Origin: JANWKQ01 sp040376605
GTDB taxonomy: Bacteria > Bacteroidota > Bacteroidia > CAIKAF01
DNA: 29,337 bases
Direction: 5' to 3'
Assembly (NCBI GenBank): GCA_040376605.1
Contig: JBEIQI010000007.1
Span: 1 to 29,337 of the forward strand
In this document: piece after piece, positions 9,053-16,332 of the stretch
Layout of the letters: every line of letters begins with the position of its first letter
How positions within the stretch are numbered: position 1 is the first letter of the stretch
The notes under the pieces: generated by a model
Seen by the model: the letters and a program-made list of their open reading frames with translations, nothing else
Database searches by the model: none
What the model was told of the DNA's origin: nothing
Made by a program: the position numbers and the translations under genes

Positions 9053-9571
9053 ATGAAACAAATAATATTCGCATTTGCCCTGGTATTTATAGGAACGTTA
9101 GGAGTTGCTCAAGCTCAAAAAACCAGTTCAGGAAAAGATACCCTGGTTTGGTATACCGATTTGGCTACAGTTCATGAAATTTCAAAGTCAAGCAATAAAC
9201 CCATCTTTGGTTTTTTTACCGGTAGTGATTGGTGTGGATGGTGTCATAAATTGCAAGCCAATGTTTTTGCCAAAAAAGAATTTATCGATTGGGCCAATAA
9301 AAATGTGGTCCTACTTGAATTAGATTTCCCAAAGCGTAAACAATTGCCTGCCGAATTGGTTCAGCAAAACAGCGGATTACAGCAAGCATTTCAGGTAAGA
9401 GGTTATCCTACTATTTGGATTTTTAGAACTGCCAAAGACGAGACCACCAATAACTTTAATATTACCGCATTAGGATCTTTAGGTTATCCTCAAGGAGCAG
9501 AAACAGGTAAAGAAGAAGTTAAGTTTTTATCGGATGCTAATTTGATTTTGGCGAATGGTAAGACAAAATAA
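9053..9571 (+). CDS. Exported thioredoxin-fold protein
   Basis: A 172-aa protein with a Sec signal peptide (about 1-21, ending GVAQAQ) and one thioredoxin fold. The redox motif is C61-G-W-C64 in SDWCGWCHKL, and the cis-proline is P119 in GYPTIW. CGWC with a following HKL is typical of the Thioredoxin_7/DUF255-like subgroup, not of TlpA or DsbA. It probably acts as a periplasmic thiol-disulfide reductant or isomerase, perhaps helping cysteine-containing exported proteins such as the cargo encoded nearby (inference). No lipobox is seen. The stop is 1 nt from that of the converging deacetylase gene, so there is no terminator between them. Confidence 0.9.
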   Translation: MKQIIFAFALVFIGTLGVAQAQKTSSGKDTLVWYTDLATVHEISKSSNKPIFGFFTGSDWCGWCHKLQANVFAKKEFIDWANKNVVLLELDFPKRKQLPAELVQQNSGLQQAFQVRGYPTIWIFRTAKDETTNNFNITALGSLGYPQGAETGKEEVKFLSDANLILANGKTK

Positions 9572-9572
9572 A

Positions 9573-10475
9573 TTAAAAATATATTTCCTGAGCTAATCTA
9601 AAAGTATTGGCATGAGCCTCAATAATATCCGAAATTCTGCTTGAATATCCACCTCCCATACTGGCGCATAATGGAATATTATTTTGTTTGGCCATATTCA
9701 ATACCATTTTATCTCTTTCTTTACAACCACTTATGGTTAATCCTAGTTTACCTAGCTTATCTGTTGCAATTACATCCACACCACTTTGAAAAAAGATAAA
9801 ATCAGGTTCTACTTCATCTATTATTTTTTTTAGGGTCCTATCCAAAATGCCTAAGTAAGTAACATCATCTGTTCCATCTTTTAATTCAATATCCAGATCA
9901 GATTTTTCTTTATGAAATGGATAATTTTTTTCTCCATGCATACTAAAAGTAAATACCTGCGAATTGTTTTGAAATATTTCGGCAGTTCCGTTCCCCTGAT
10001 GAACATCCAAATCAACCATTAGAATTTTTTTTCTTAATTGATTATTTAATAGATAATTGGCGGCTATCGCATTGTCATTCAGCAAACAAAATCCTTCTCC
10101 TTTATTGGTAAAAGCATGATGAGTGCCTCCGGCAATATTCATAGATACTCCATTTTTTAAGGCAAATAAGGCGGCATCAACGGTGCCTTGCATAATGGTT
10201 TTTTCTCTCACCACCAGTTCGTTAGTTAATGGAAATCCAGTTTTTCTAATTTCTGCAGCGGATAAATTAAGTTCGTTGAGTTGATTGATCCATCCTTGAG
10301 TATGAGTTAATAAGGCGATGTTATCATTTAATAAGGCTGGTTCAAATAATTGAGATGAGTGAATGGTGCCCTCATAAATTAATTGTTCGGGGAGCAAGTT
10401 ATATTTTTGCATAGGAAACCTGTGCCCTTCAGGTAGAGTCAAACAATAAAGCGGCGACCAAGCAATCTTAAGCAT
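9573..10475 (-). CDS. Histone deacetylase-family (AcuC/class IV-like) hydrolase
   Basis: A 300-aa zinc hydrolase of the arginase/deacetylase superfamily. The active-site residues of the family are all visible: tandem H119-H120 in GGTHHAF, zinc ligands D157 and H159 in DLDVHQGNGT, D234 in SGVDVIATD, and the transition-state Tyr Y277 in MGGGY. The N-terminus SPLYCLTLPEGHRFPM is typical of bacterial members. Bacterial relatives remove acyl groups from acetyl-CoA synthetase, other proteins, polyamines or small amides; the substrate here cannot be deduced. With all catalytic residues present it should be active. It is divergent from gldN, with 218 nt between the two starts. Confidence 0.93.
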   Translation of the reverse strand: MLKIAWSPLYCLTLPEGHRFPMQKYNLLPEQLIYEGTIHSSQLFEPALLNDNIALLTHTQGWINQLNELNLSAAEIRKTGFPLTNELVVREKTIMQGTVDAALFALKNGVSMNIAGGTHHAFTNKGEGFCLLNDNAIAANYLLNNQLRKKILMVDLDVHQGNGTAEIFQNNSQVFTFSMHGEKNYPFHKEKSDLDIELKDGTDDVTYLGILDRTLKKIIDEVEPDFIFFQSGVDVIATDKLGKLGLTISGCKERDKMVLNMAKQNNIPLCASMGGGYSSRISDIIEAHANTFRLAQEIYF

Positions 10476-10511
10476 TCACTAATATATTTAAATGATGTCA
10501 ATAATATTTCT

Positions 10512-10519
10512 CAAAATTA
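10512..10519 (-). promoter_or_regulatory. -7 element for the deacetylase gene
   Basis: On the minus strand this reads TAATTTTG, a full match to TAnnTTTG, 36 nt before the ATG whose first base is 10475. No convincing -33 TTTG box is seen. Confidence 0.5.
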
Positions 10520-10618
10520 TACTAATTCAATCATAACCATCGTTTTTATAAGTACTAGAATGCTCATTTTTTAGAAGAGGTAAGATTTACTTGAGCCAAC
10601 GATTAAAAATTCAATGGC

Positions 10619-10650
10619 TTTAAGGATACAGAATATTGATCTTATCTCTG
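10619..10650 (+). promoter_or_regulatory. Candidate gldN promoter (-33 and -7)
   Basis: TTTA (10619-10622, 3/4 to TTTG) lies 20 nt before TATCTCTG (10643-10650, 7/8 to TAnnTTTG). The spacing fits the Bacteroidota sigma-A (BfrpoD-type) promoter, and a leader of about 40 nt would precede the gldN ATG at 10694. Confidence 0.42.
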
Positions 10651-10693
10651 AAAAAAATGGGCATTTTGGTTATTCACCAAAACAAGATTCACC

Positions 10694-11536
10694 ATGAAGA
10701 TCAAATCTTTTTTAATCGCAATTATTGGTGGGGCCATACCGCTGTTGGCTCAGGTATCTACTTATAACGATGGCATTGTTCCATCGGCTAACCATGCCGA
10801 TCACCCGGCACCCAAATATGCTTATGTACGGGAAGCAGATTTGATGTGGGCCAAACGAATTTGGAGGGTAGTTGACTTTCGTGAAAAACTCAATCAATAT
10901 TTATTGTTTCCATTAACCGAAAACAACAACCGAATCAATTTAATTACGGTTTTGCAACATGGCATTCGCAATGGCGATTTGGTTCCCTTTGATCCCTTTC
11001 AAGGAGATGATTTTAAGGTAAAAATGAGTACCGAGGAGGCCTTGTTAATTGGTTCCGGATCAGATACCATCCCCTTGTACAATGCAAATCCACCTTACGA
11101 TTACAGAGGAGATACGGTTATCCCGCGACCCTTTAATGGATTTACTGTAAAGAAATTAAGAATAAAAGAAGATTGGTTTTTCGATTCCAAACGTTCTGTA
11201 ATGGAAGTTCGTATTGTAGGGATATGTCCGGTAATGACGGTTGAGGATCCGATTTCTGGAGAGGTTCGCGGAGAACTACCTATGTATTGGATTCATTACG
11301 AACAAGCCCGTGATTTTTTGGCTTCTTATAGAATTTATAATCCCTATAATTATGCACAGCGGATAACTTACGATGATGCTTTCATCAAACGAATATTTAG
11401 CAGCTTAATTTATAAAGAGGATAATAGCATGGATCGTCGCATTGCCGAGTACACAACCGGAATGGATGCCTTGTTAGAAGCAGATCATATTAAAAACGAA
11501 TTGTTCACTTTCGAACACGATTTATGGGAACAATAA
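10694..11536 (+). CDS. gldN: GldN/PorN-family T9SS and gliding motility protein
   Basis: A 280-aa protein with a Sec signal peptide (about 1-19, ending PLLAQ). It has the family's hallmark segment YVREADLMWAKRIWRVVDFR, followed by DWFFDSKRSVMEVRIVGICP and PMYWIHYEQAR. GldN (PorN in Porphyromonas) is a periplasmic protein that assembles with the lipoprotein GldK/PorK into a large ring under the outer membrane, part of the T9SS core driven by the GldL-GldM motor. gldN is usually the last gene of a gldKLMN operon. Here it stands alone: the upstream neighbour is a divergent deacetylase gene, the downstream one a converging rluD. It is either a relocated single copy or a second GldN/GldO-type paralogue; the window cannot decide. 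The protein shows no truncation. Confidence 0.93.
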   Translation: MKIKSFLIAIIGGAIPLLAQVSTYNDGIVPSANHADHPAPKYAYVREADLMWAKRIWRVVDFREKLNQYLLFPLTENNNRINLITVLQHGIRNGDLVPFDPFQGDDFKVKMSTEEALLIGSGSDTIPLYNANPPYDYRGDTVIPRPFNGFTVKKLRIKEDWFFDSKRSVMEVRIVGICPVMTVEDPISGEVRGELPMYWIHYEQARDFLASYRIYNPYNYAQRITYDDAFIKRIFSSLIYKEDNSMDRRIAEYTTGMDALLEADHIKNELFTFEHDLWEQ

Positions 11537-11537
11537 T

Positions 11538-11685
11538 GGGCTGCCTTTACCGCTGTCGGCAGTAGTGCATTCACCAAAACCGGGCTTTGTTAAATAGTTG
11601 CTGGGAGTTCTGCTAAGCGCCACTCCTGCAACTATACAAAGCTGCGGCTTTTTCTCATGCAGCTACTGCTGCCCATCGCTGGCAG
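11538..11685. repeat. Large imperfect palindrome between gldN and rluD
   Basis: This spacer is GC-richer than its surroundings and can fold almost end to end. Nested arms are CTGCC (11541-11545)/GGCAG (11681-11685); GCAGTAG-TGCAT (11559-11570)/ATGCA-G-CTACTGC (11657-11669); GCTTTGT (11584-11590)/ACAAAGC (11636-11642); TAGTTGC (11595-11601)/GCAACTA (11628-11634); GGAGT (11604-11608)/ACTCC (11622-11626). The loop is at 11609-11621. It could be a bidirectional terminator or RNA-stabilising hairpin for the two converging transcripts, a MITE-like or REP-like repeat, or a small structured RNA. It has no open reading frame worth calling and no long T tract. Confidence 0.75.
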
Positions 11686-11714
11686 TTATAACTAATATAA
11701 AAACGAATTGTAAA

Positions 11715-12797
11715 TTATAATTTAATAGTACTGGTAATATAGTTTCTCCATTTTACCAATAACTCTTCGAAGCCTTGTGGCTGAGGAGCTTCAAAATATA
11801 TCCATTCTTTAGTGGTAGGATGCATTAAACCCAAACTTTTGGCGTGCAAAGCTTGGCCTGGAATTAAGGTAAAACAATTTTCAACGAACTGTCGGTATTT
11901 AGAAGTATCTACCCCTTTTAAAACTTTATTGCCTCCATATCTATCATCATTAAATAGTGGATGACCAATATGTTTCATATGAACTCTAATTTGATGTGTT
12001 CTGCCCGTTTCTAATTTGCATTCAACCAAAGTTACATAATGCAGATTTTCCAGTACTTTATAATTGGTAGCTGCAGGTTTTCCCATATCCCCTTCCGGAA
12101 AGACGGCCATGGCTTTTCTATCACGTTTATCTCTTCCAATATGGCCTTCTACTCTTCCATCTTTATCAACATCACCCCATACCAACGCCACATATTTTCT
12201 ATCAATAGTCCGGTCGAAAAACTGTTTTGCAATATAGGTCATGGCATATTCGGTTTTTGCAATCACCATTACACCGCTGGTTTCCTTGTCAATTCTATGC
12301 ACTAATCCAGGCCGAATTTCATCTTCCTCAGTTGCCTTTTCGTGTTTGGAGACTGGCAGATGTTGAAAATGATAAAGTAAACCATTCACCAATGTTCCCG
12401 AATAATTTCCATGTCCGGGATGAACTACCAATCCTGCTTGTTTATTAATGATAATTAAATCATCATCCTCGTATAAAATATCCAATGGTATTTTTTGTGG
12501 TACCATTAAATTTTCGTGAGGTGGATGTGCAAAAACCAATGAAATGGAATCGCCTGGTTTAACCCGATAATTACTTTTTACAGGTTTATCATTCACTAAA
12601 ATATTACCTGCATCCGCTCCTTTCTGGATACGGTTTCTCGACATCTTCTCGAGTTTATGCATCAGGTATTTATCAATCCGTAAAAGTTCCTGACCTTTAT
12701 CAACCACAAAACGGTGGTGCTCATAAAGATCATCACCCTGATCTACATCTGATTCGAATTGTTCTTCTGGCTCTTCTGTCCAGTCTTCGGATTTCAT
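11715..12797 (-). CDS. rluD: RluA/RluD-family 23S rRNA pseudouridine synthase
   Basis: A 360-aa protein with an acidic N-terminal tail, an S4 RNA-binding domain (about 36-90, RIDKYLMHKLEKMSRNRIQK) and the pseudouridine synthase domain. The catalytic motif is HRIDKETSG with Asp at D170, and GRTHQIRVHM is also present. RluD converts uridines in helix 69 of 23S rRNA to pseudouridine; the exact RluA/C/D identity rests on family resemblance and the S4 domain. Its ATG overlaps the stop of the upstream T9SS cargo gene (TAATG), which implies translational coupling. In many Bacteroidota rluD lies with a PASTA protein gene and ddl, as here, except that a cargo gene is inserted. Confidence 0.93.
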   Translation of the reverse strand: MKSEDWTEEPEEQFESDVDQGDDLYEHHRFVVDKGQELLRIDKYLMHKLEKMSRNRIQKGADAGNILVNDKPVKSNYRVKPGDSISLVFAHPPHENLMVPQKIPLDILYEDDDLIIINKQAGLVVHPGHGNYSGTLVNGLLYHFQHLPVSKHEKATEEDEIRPGLVHRIDKETSGVMVIAKTEYAMTYIAKQFFDRTIDRKYVALVWGDVDKDGRVEGHIGRDKRDRKAMAVFPEGDMGKPAATNYKVLENLHYVTLVECKLETGRTHQIRVHMKHIGHPLFNDDRYGGNKVLKGVDTSKYRQFVENCFTLIPGQALHAKSLGLMHPTTKEWIYFEAPQPQGFEELLVKWRNYITSTIKL

Positions 12798-15109
12798 TAC
12801 CTGGCTACAATAAATTTTTTGGTAACCGGTAAGGCAGATTCTTCGGATATAAATTGCATAAAATACAATCCTTTGGCGAAGTTACTTATATCAACCTGGT
12901 TCGATTGAATTTGAGTGCTATGATAAACCAATTTGCCAGTAACATCAATTATTCTAATAGCACTTAAATCAACTTCTTGATTGATGGAATAGAAAATAAT
13001 TTCATTCGCAGGGTTCGGATAAAGTTGAATGGACTCATCGTTCCAATATTCCTCTATCCCAATTTGTTCTTTTACCAGCGGACGGCCAACTACCGGACGA
13101 ATCATCAAGGTGCCTGGAATTGATAGGGTATCCCAAACACCGCTGGTACGATAATAGGTTTTGTTTTTGTTATCAATGTTTTTATCAAATCCAACATTGA
13201 TTTTGAAAGTTTGGTTTTGATACCAACCCACAAAAAAATCACCTGCTGGTAATGGAATAATAGTATCGCTAAATAGGTAAGTGGTAAAGCCGTTATTGAT
13301 AGGATTTACTACGCCATTAGGATCTGCATCCAAAACCCCAATTTGTTTGCTTACTTGATAAATAGGTGGATTGCTTAAATCCCCCTGATAAACCTGAAGA
13401 GTAATATATCTGCTGGTAACATCCTCTTTAATAGGTGAATAATAAATTTGTAATGCCCTTAAAGTATCTGCAAAGTTATTGGTAAACTTTACTTGCATAT
13501 AACCAGGTGTTCCTAGCCAAATGGATTGTTCGGCAGTGCCATCATCATACGAATAATAATTAATAAAATCTTGTTTTAAAATGATGGAATCATTTTCAGC
13601 ATTCACATCCGTGGTGGTACAATTAAAATAATGACCTATGGTAAAACGGGCGGTATCAGTAAATGGCAATGCCGGACTTCCACTGAAGGTATAATTAAAA
13701 TCAGGTTCGGCCCATCCAGCAAAATTACTATATCCATTTGGGTCATAAGGTGTAATAATATCGGTAACGTCCGGTGCAGGATAATCAGTAGGCCATTGAT
13801 TTAATAAGGTGCCTGATTCATTTCTAAAATCGAAACCATAAGTAATGGTTTTGTCGGAATTAAATAAATTGGATAAGAAGTTGTTCCATTTCAATTTTTT
13901 ATCTGCCAATGTAAATTGATTAAATGGCATCGAGGTATATTTATTCAGAATGGTATTGGGTAAAAATACAAATGCTACATCCTGGATAAGAGTATCATTA
14001 ACGTTTCTATTGGTATCCAACCTTACATAGTCTATATTCCAATGATCTAAATTACCTGATAAGTTACCCCAGTTTTTAAAGCGGAATTGAAATCCATTTT
14101 GAAGGAAGATAGAATTTGAAACCGGCAAAACGTATTGCAAAAAGGGTCTGCAATTTTCACCAATGAGGGTATCTCCAATTTCACTCCATTGGTGATGCCA
14201 TTTTTGGGTCAATGGAGAATAAAATTCTACTACTAAACTATCTCCGGCATCCGGTCGATAACCCAATCCTTTGGGCTGACAGAAAAAACTTAAAAACACA
14301 TTGTCCCCAGCGGTTAACCCTCCCATATTAATGGGTTTGGAAGTGAGATAATCTGCAATTCCATAAGAACTGGTACCTCCCGGCGAATAAGGTTCACCGA
14401 ATTCGTTGGTGCCATCAAAGGTTACCACGCCATAAGTGGGTGGATCGATTCCCATGGTAGTATTTCGATAGGCAAAATTATCAATCCAATAACTTTTATT
14501 GGGTTGAGGAAAGTACACTTGAATGGTATCAATGGTATCTCCATTTAATGTTCCATCCGGAAAGTTAACAATGGATTGTACCGTTAAGGTTAAGGTATCC
14601 CAATAATATTTAGGCGATGTAATGGCCCATACGTTAAAAGTATCCGTGGGTAAAAATGGGTTAGAACAATCACCATAAAAAATAAGCTGTCGGGCTATAT
14701 TTACAATACTTGAATCAATGGAATTGACGGTATCAAACGCAAATGTATAATGTTTAGTGGGTGTAAGACTGTATTTAAAGAGTTGTGTATCGGCAGCAAA
14801 TGTATCCGGAGTTAACTTATATACCTTGGCTATAGAGTCTATGGCTGTTGGCCAATCCCAGCTATTATAGGTGGTGAAATGATTCTGTGAAAAATCATCA
14901 ATAAATGGAAGGGATAAAGTATCGTATAAATAAAAATTGGTTCCACAAGAAGGATATAAACTTCTTGTTTCCATAGCTTGGATGGGTGATTGATTGAATT
15001 GGTAAAACTTGTCGGTATTATATTCCAATGGACTTGTACCAACCACTCCCTGACTCCAACCAAGAGCAGCAATAAAAATAACCGTTAAACTTGTAAAAAA
15101 AATCTTCAT
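12797..15109 (-). CDS. Large secreted protein with T9SS type A sorting domain
   Basis: About 770 aa. An upstream in-frame ATG at 15262 is possible, but the start at 15109 gives a clean Sec signal peptide, MKIFFTSLTVIFIAALGWSQ, and a perfect -7 box lies 18 nt before it, so 15109 is chosen. The long central region (about 30-690) is rich in Asp, Thr and aromatic residues and looks like beta-sandwich domains; I do not recognise a catalytic motif. The C-terminal about 85 residues are a type A sorting domain (IQLYPNPANEI near its start, RIIDVTGKLVYHS later). Function is unknown beyond being exported to the surface or medium. It sits between the PASTA gene and rluD on the same strand and ends in a TAATG overlap with rluD. 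Confidence 0.88.
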   Translation of the reverse strand: MKIFFTSLTVIFIAALGWSQGVVGTSPLEYNTDKFYQFNQSPIQAMETRSLYPSCGTNFYLYDTLSLPFIDDFSQNHFTTYNSWDWPTAIDSIAKVYKLTPDTFAADTQLFKYSLTPTKHYTFAFDTVNSIDSSIVNIARQLIFYGDCSNPFLPTDTFNVWAITSPKYYWDTLTLTVQSIVNFPDGTLNGDTIDTIQVYFPQPNKSYWIDNFAYRNTTMGIDPPTYGVVTFDGTNEFGEPYSPGGTSSYGIADYLTSKPINMGGLTAGDNVFLSFFCQPKGLGYRPDAGDSLVVEFYSPLTQKWHHQWSEIGDTLIGENCRPFLQYVLPVSNSIFLQNGFQFRFKNWGNLSGNLDHWNIDYVRLDTNRNVNDTLIQDVAFVFLPNTILNKYTSMPFNQFTLADKKLKWNNFLSNLFNSDKTITYGFDFRNESGTLLNQWPTDYPAPDVTDIITPYDPNGYSNFAGWAEPDFNYTFSGSPALPFTDTARFTIGHYFNCTTTDVNAENDSIILKQDFINYYSYDDGTAEQSIWLGTPGYMQVKFTNNFADTLRALQIYYSPIKEDVTSRYITLQVYQGDLSNPPIYQVSKQIGVLDADPNGVVNPINNGFTTYLFSDTIIPLPAGDFFVGWYQNQTFKINVGFDKNIDNKNKTYYRTSGVWDTLSIPGTLMIRPVVGRPLVKEQIGIEEYWNDESIQLYPNPANEIIFYSINQEVDLSAIRIIDVTGKLVYHSTQIQSNQVDISNFAKGLYFMQFISEESALPVTKKFIVAR

Positions 15110-15127
15110 TAACGAGGGTTTACTTGG

Positions 15128-15135
15128 CAAAGATA
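15128..15135 (-). promoter_or_regulatory. -7 element for the T9SS cargo gene at 15109
   Basis: The minus strand reads TATCTTTG, a full match to TAnnTTTG, 18 nt before the ATG at 15109. It supports this start over the one at 15262 and suggests the cargo gene and rluD have a promoter separate from the PASTA gene. Confidence 0.55.
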
Positions 15136-15230
15136 ACGGAAAAACCTGCATTTTAGTATTTATCAGTGCTGCCATCACTTTGAATGTTTTAAAGAATATT
15201 TTGCATTCAGAAGCATTTAATATTTTAAAA

Positions 15231-15998
15231 TTATTTTGCTCCATACCAAAGGTCAATATCATCGCCTTGGCTGATTTTATTTTCAGTATTGGGCACAGGT
15301 GATTGACGAATCACCTTGGCATCCGAACTATCCTTCATAGCCACCGTAAATACCTCTGCTCCTGGATTAAGGCCATAATTACCTAATCTTTGCAGAGCCT
15401 CACTTCTGGTTAAGCCTAATAAGGATGGAATATCTACCTCCACAGCCTCTCCATCTCCACTTCCTACCCATACATCAATAGTTGAGCCCTTTGGAATTTT
15501 TACTCCTTTTTTTATGATTTGGCCTTTATAAAACTGACGCATTACCGGTGGTAGTCCTGGTTTGGAGGTTACCTTGCCTATTTTAAGGCCTTTGGCCTCC
15601 AGAATACTTACCGCTTGACGTAAGGATAAATCCACCAGATTAGGCATTTCTACCATTGGTGGGGTAGAAGTTCTTATCATTAAATAAAATCTGCGACCCT
15701 TTTTTACTTTTTCATTGGCCTTAGGATTTTGCATAATCACATCGCCAAAATCAATGTTTTTATCCTTTAAATTTACCGGAAGGTCATAAAGGCTGTCTAC
15801 GATTTCCACCTTAAATCCAAATTTTTCTAAAGTTTTGGTAGCTTCATCAGCGGGCATACTTACCACATCTGGCACCTCAATAGAACTGCCATGGCGGGTA
15901 TAGATTCCCAATCCTTGAAATATCAAAACGCCTAATACAACCGCAACCAAGGTGGCAATAAGTAGGTTGATCCAAAACTTTTTCTCTTTTAAAAACAT
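15231..15998 (-). CDS. Membrane-anchored protein with three PASTA domains
   Basis: A 255-aa protein: a short basic N-terminus, one transmembrane helix (about 10-31), then three PASTA domains (about 41-109, 116-180, 187-253). Signature starts are EVPDVVSMPADEA, EMPNLVDLSLRQA and DIPSLLGLTRSEA. PASTA domains bind peptidoglycan fragments or the cell-wall machinery. In Firmicutes and Actinobacteria they are fused to Ser/Thr kinases or PBPs; here there is no kinase or transpeptidase domain, which is usual for the stand-alone Bacteroidota form. The protein should be anchored in the inner membrane facing the periplasm. Neighbours are ddl, divergent and also acting in cell-wall precursor synthesis, and rluD. 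It plausibly monitors or organises peptidoglycan synthesis (inference). Confidence 0.92.
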   Translation of the reverse strand: MFLKEKKFWINLLIATLVAVVLGVLIFQGLGIYTRHGSSIEVPDVVSMPADEATKTLEKFGFKVEIVDSLYDLPVNLKDKNIDFGDVIMQNPKANEKVKKGRRFYLMIRTSTPPMVEMPNLVDLSLRQAVSILEAKGLKIGKVTSKPGLPPVMRQFYKGQIIKKGVKIPKGSTIDVWVGSGDGEAVEVDIPSLLGLTRSEALQRLGNYGLNPGAEVFTVAMKDSSDAKVIRQSPVPNTENKISQGDDIDLWYGAK

Positions 15999-16018
15999 GT
16001 AGAGGCTTTTACAGCCAA

Positions 16019-16026
16019 CAAAGATA
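16019..16026 (-). promoter_or_regulatory. -7 element for the PASTA protein gene
   Basis: The minus strand reads TATCTTTG, a perfect TAnnTTTG, 20 nt before the ATG at 15998. It is the same octamer, at nearly the same distance, as that preceding the T9SS cargo gene at 15109. Confidence 0.55.
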
Positions 16027-16064
16027 ACATTTTTAGGAATTTAGCCTATCATTTATGTTCTAGG

Positions 16065-16212
16065 TGGCCAAGATCGATCCCAACTAAAAATTTCGGGATG
16101 TTAGCTTCGTGTGGCTATTTACAAGGCAACCTGGGGGCCATGGCTAACGAGAGGCATCTCGCTATAACCGAAAAATTCCGGTATGGCCGAGCTCGGGAGT
16201 TTATTGCCGGCA
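16065..16212. repeat. Palindrome-rich noncoding stretch between the PASTA gene and ddl
   Basis: The gap 15999-16332 holds no gene. Inside it, 16065-16212 is GC-richer and carries a series of dyads: TGGCCA (16065-16070), ATCCC/GGGAT (16077-16081/16095-16099), GTTAGC/GCTAAC (16100-16105/16143-16148), GCCATGGC (16137-16144), CGAGA-GGCA-TCTCG (16148-16161), ACCG/CGGT (16167-16170/16179-16182), CCGAGCTCGG (16187-16196) and TGCCGGCA (16205-16212). Both flanking promoters lie outside it. It could be a structured small RNA, a repeat-family insertion or a protein-binding region. I cannot assign it. Confidence 0.55.
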
Positions 16213-16306
16213 CCTAGTTCACAGCCGAATCATCTAACAATAATTATAAACACCCTGCTGCTCAATAAATTTTAGATTTAGAGCGAATTACCCCATGCAG
16301 TCTCTT

Positions 16307-16314
16307 TAGCTTTG
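16307..16314 (+). promoter_or_regulatory. -7 element for ddl
   Basis: TAGCTTTG is a full match to TAnnTTTG, 18 nt before the ATG at 16333. It also argues against the in-frame TTG at 16312, which lies within the element. Confidence 0.55.
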
Positions 16315-16332
16315 ATTTGTAAAACAATCTAT

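Noticed and set aside
11712..11723. AAATTATAATTT palindrome at the end of rluD
   Set aside because: Pure A/T, overlaps the rluD stop codon, and is easily expected by chance in such AT-rich DNA.
12039..12448. Plus-strand frames 12039-12305 and 12227-12448 inside rluD
   Set aside because: Antisense shadows of a well-conserved gene; their translations are rich in Cys, Phe and His with no recognisable domain.
15110..15262. N-terminal extension of the T9SS cargo gene from ATG 15262, overlapping the PASTA gene
   Set aside because: It would bury the signal peptide behind 51 residues and overlap the PASTA gene by 32 nt; the ATG at 15109 with its own -7 box fits better.
16312..16332. TTG start for ddl at 16312
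   Set aside because: It lies within the TAGCTTTG promoter element and adds seven residues not usual for the family; ATG 16333 is preferred.
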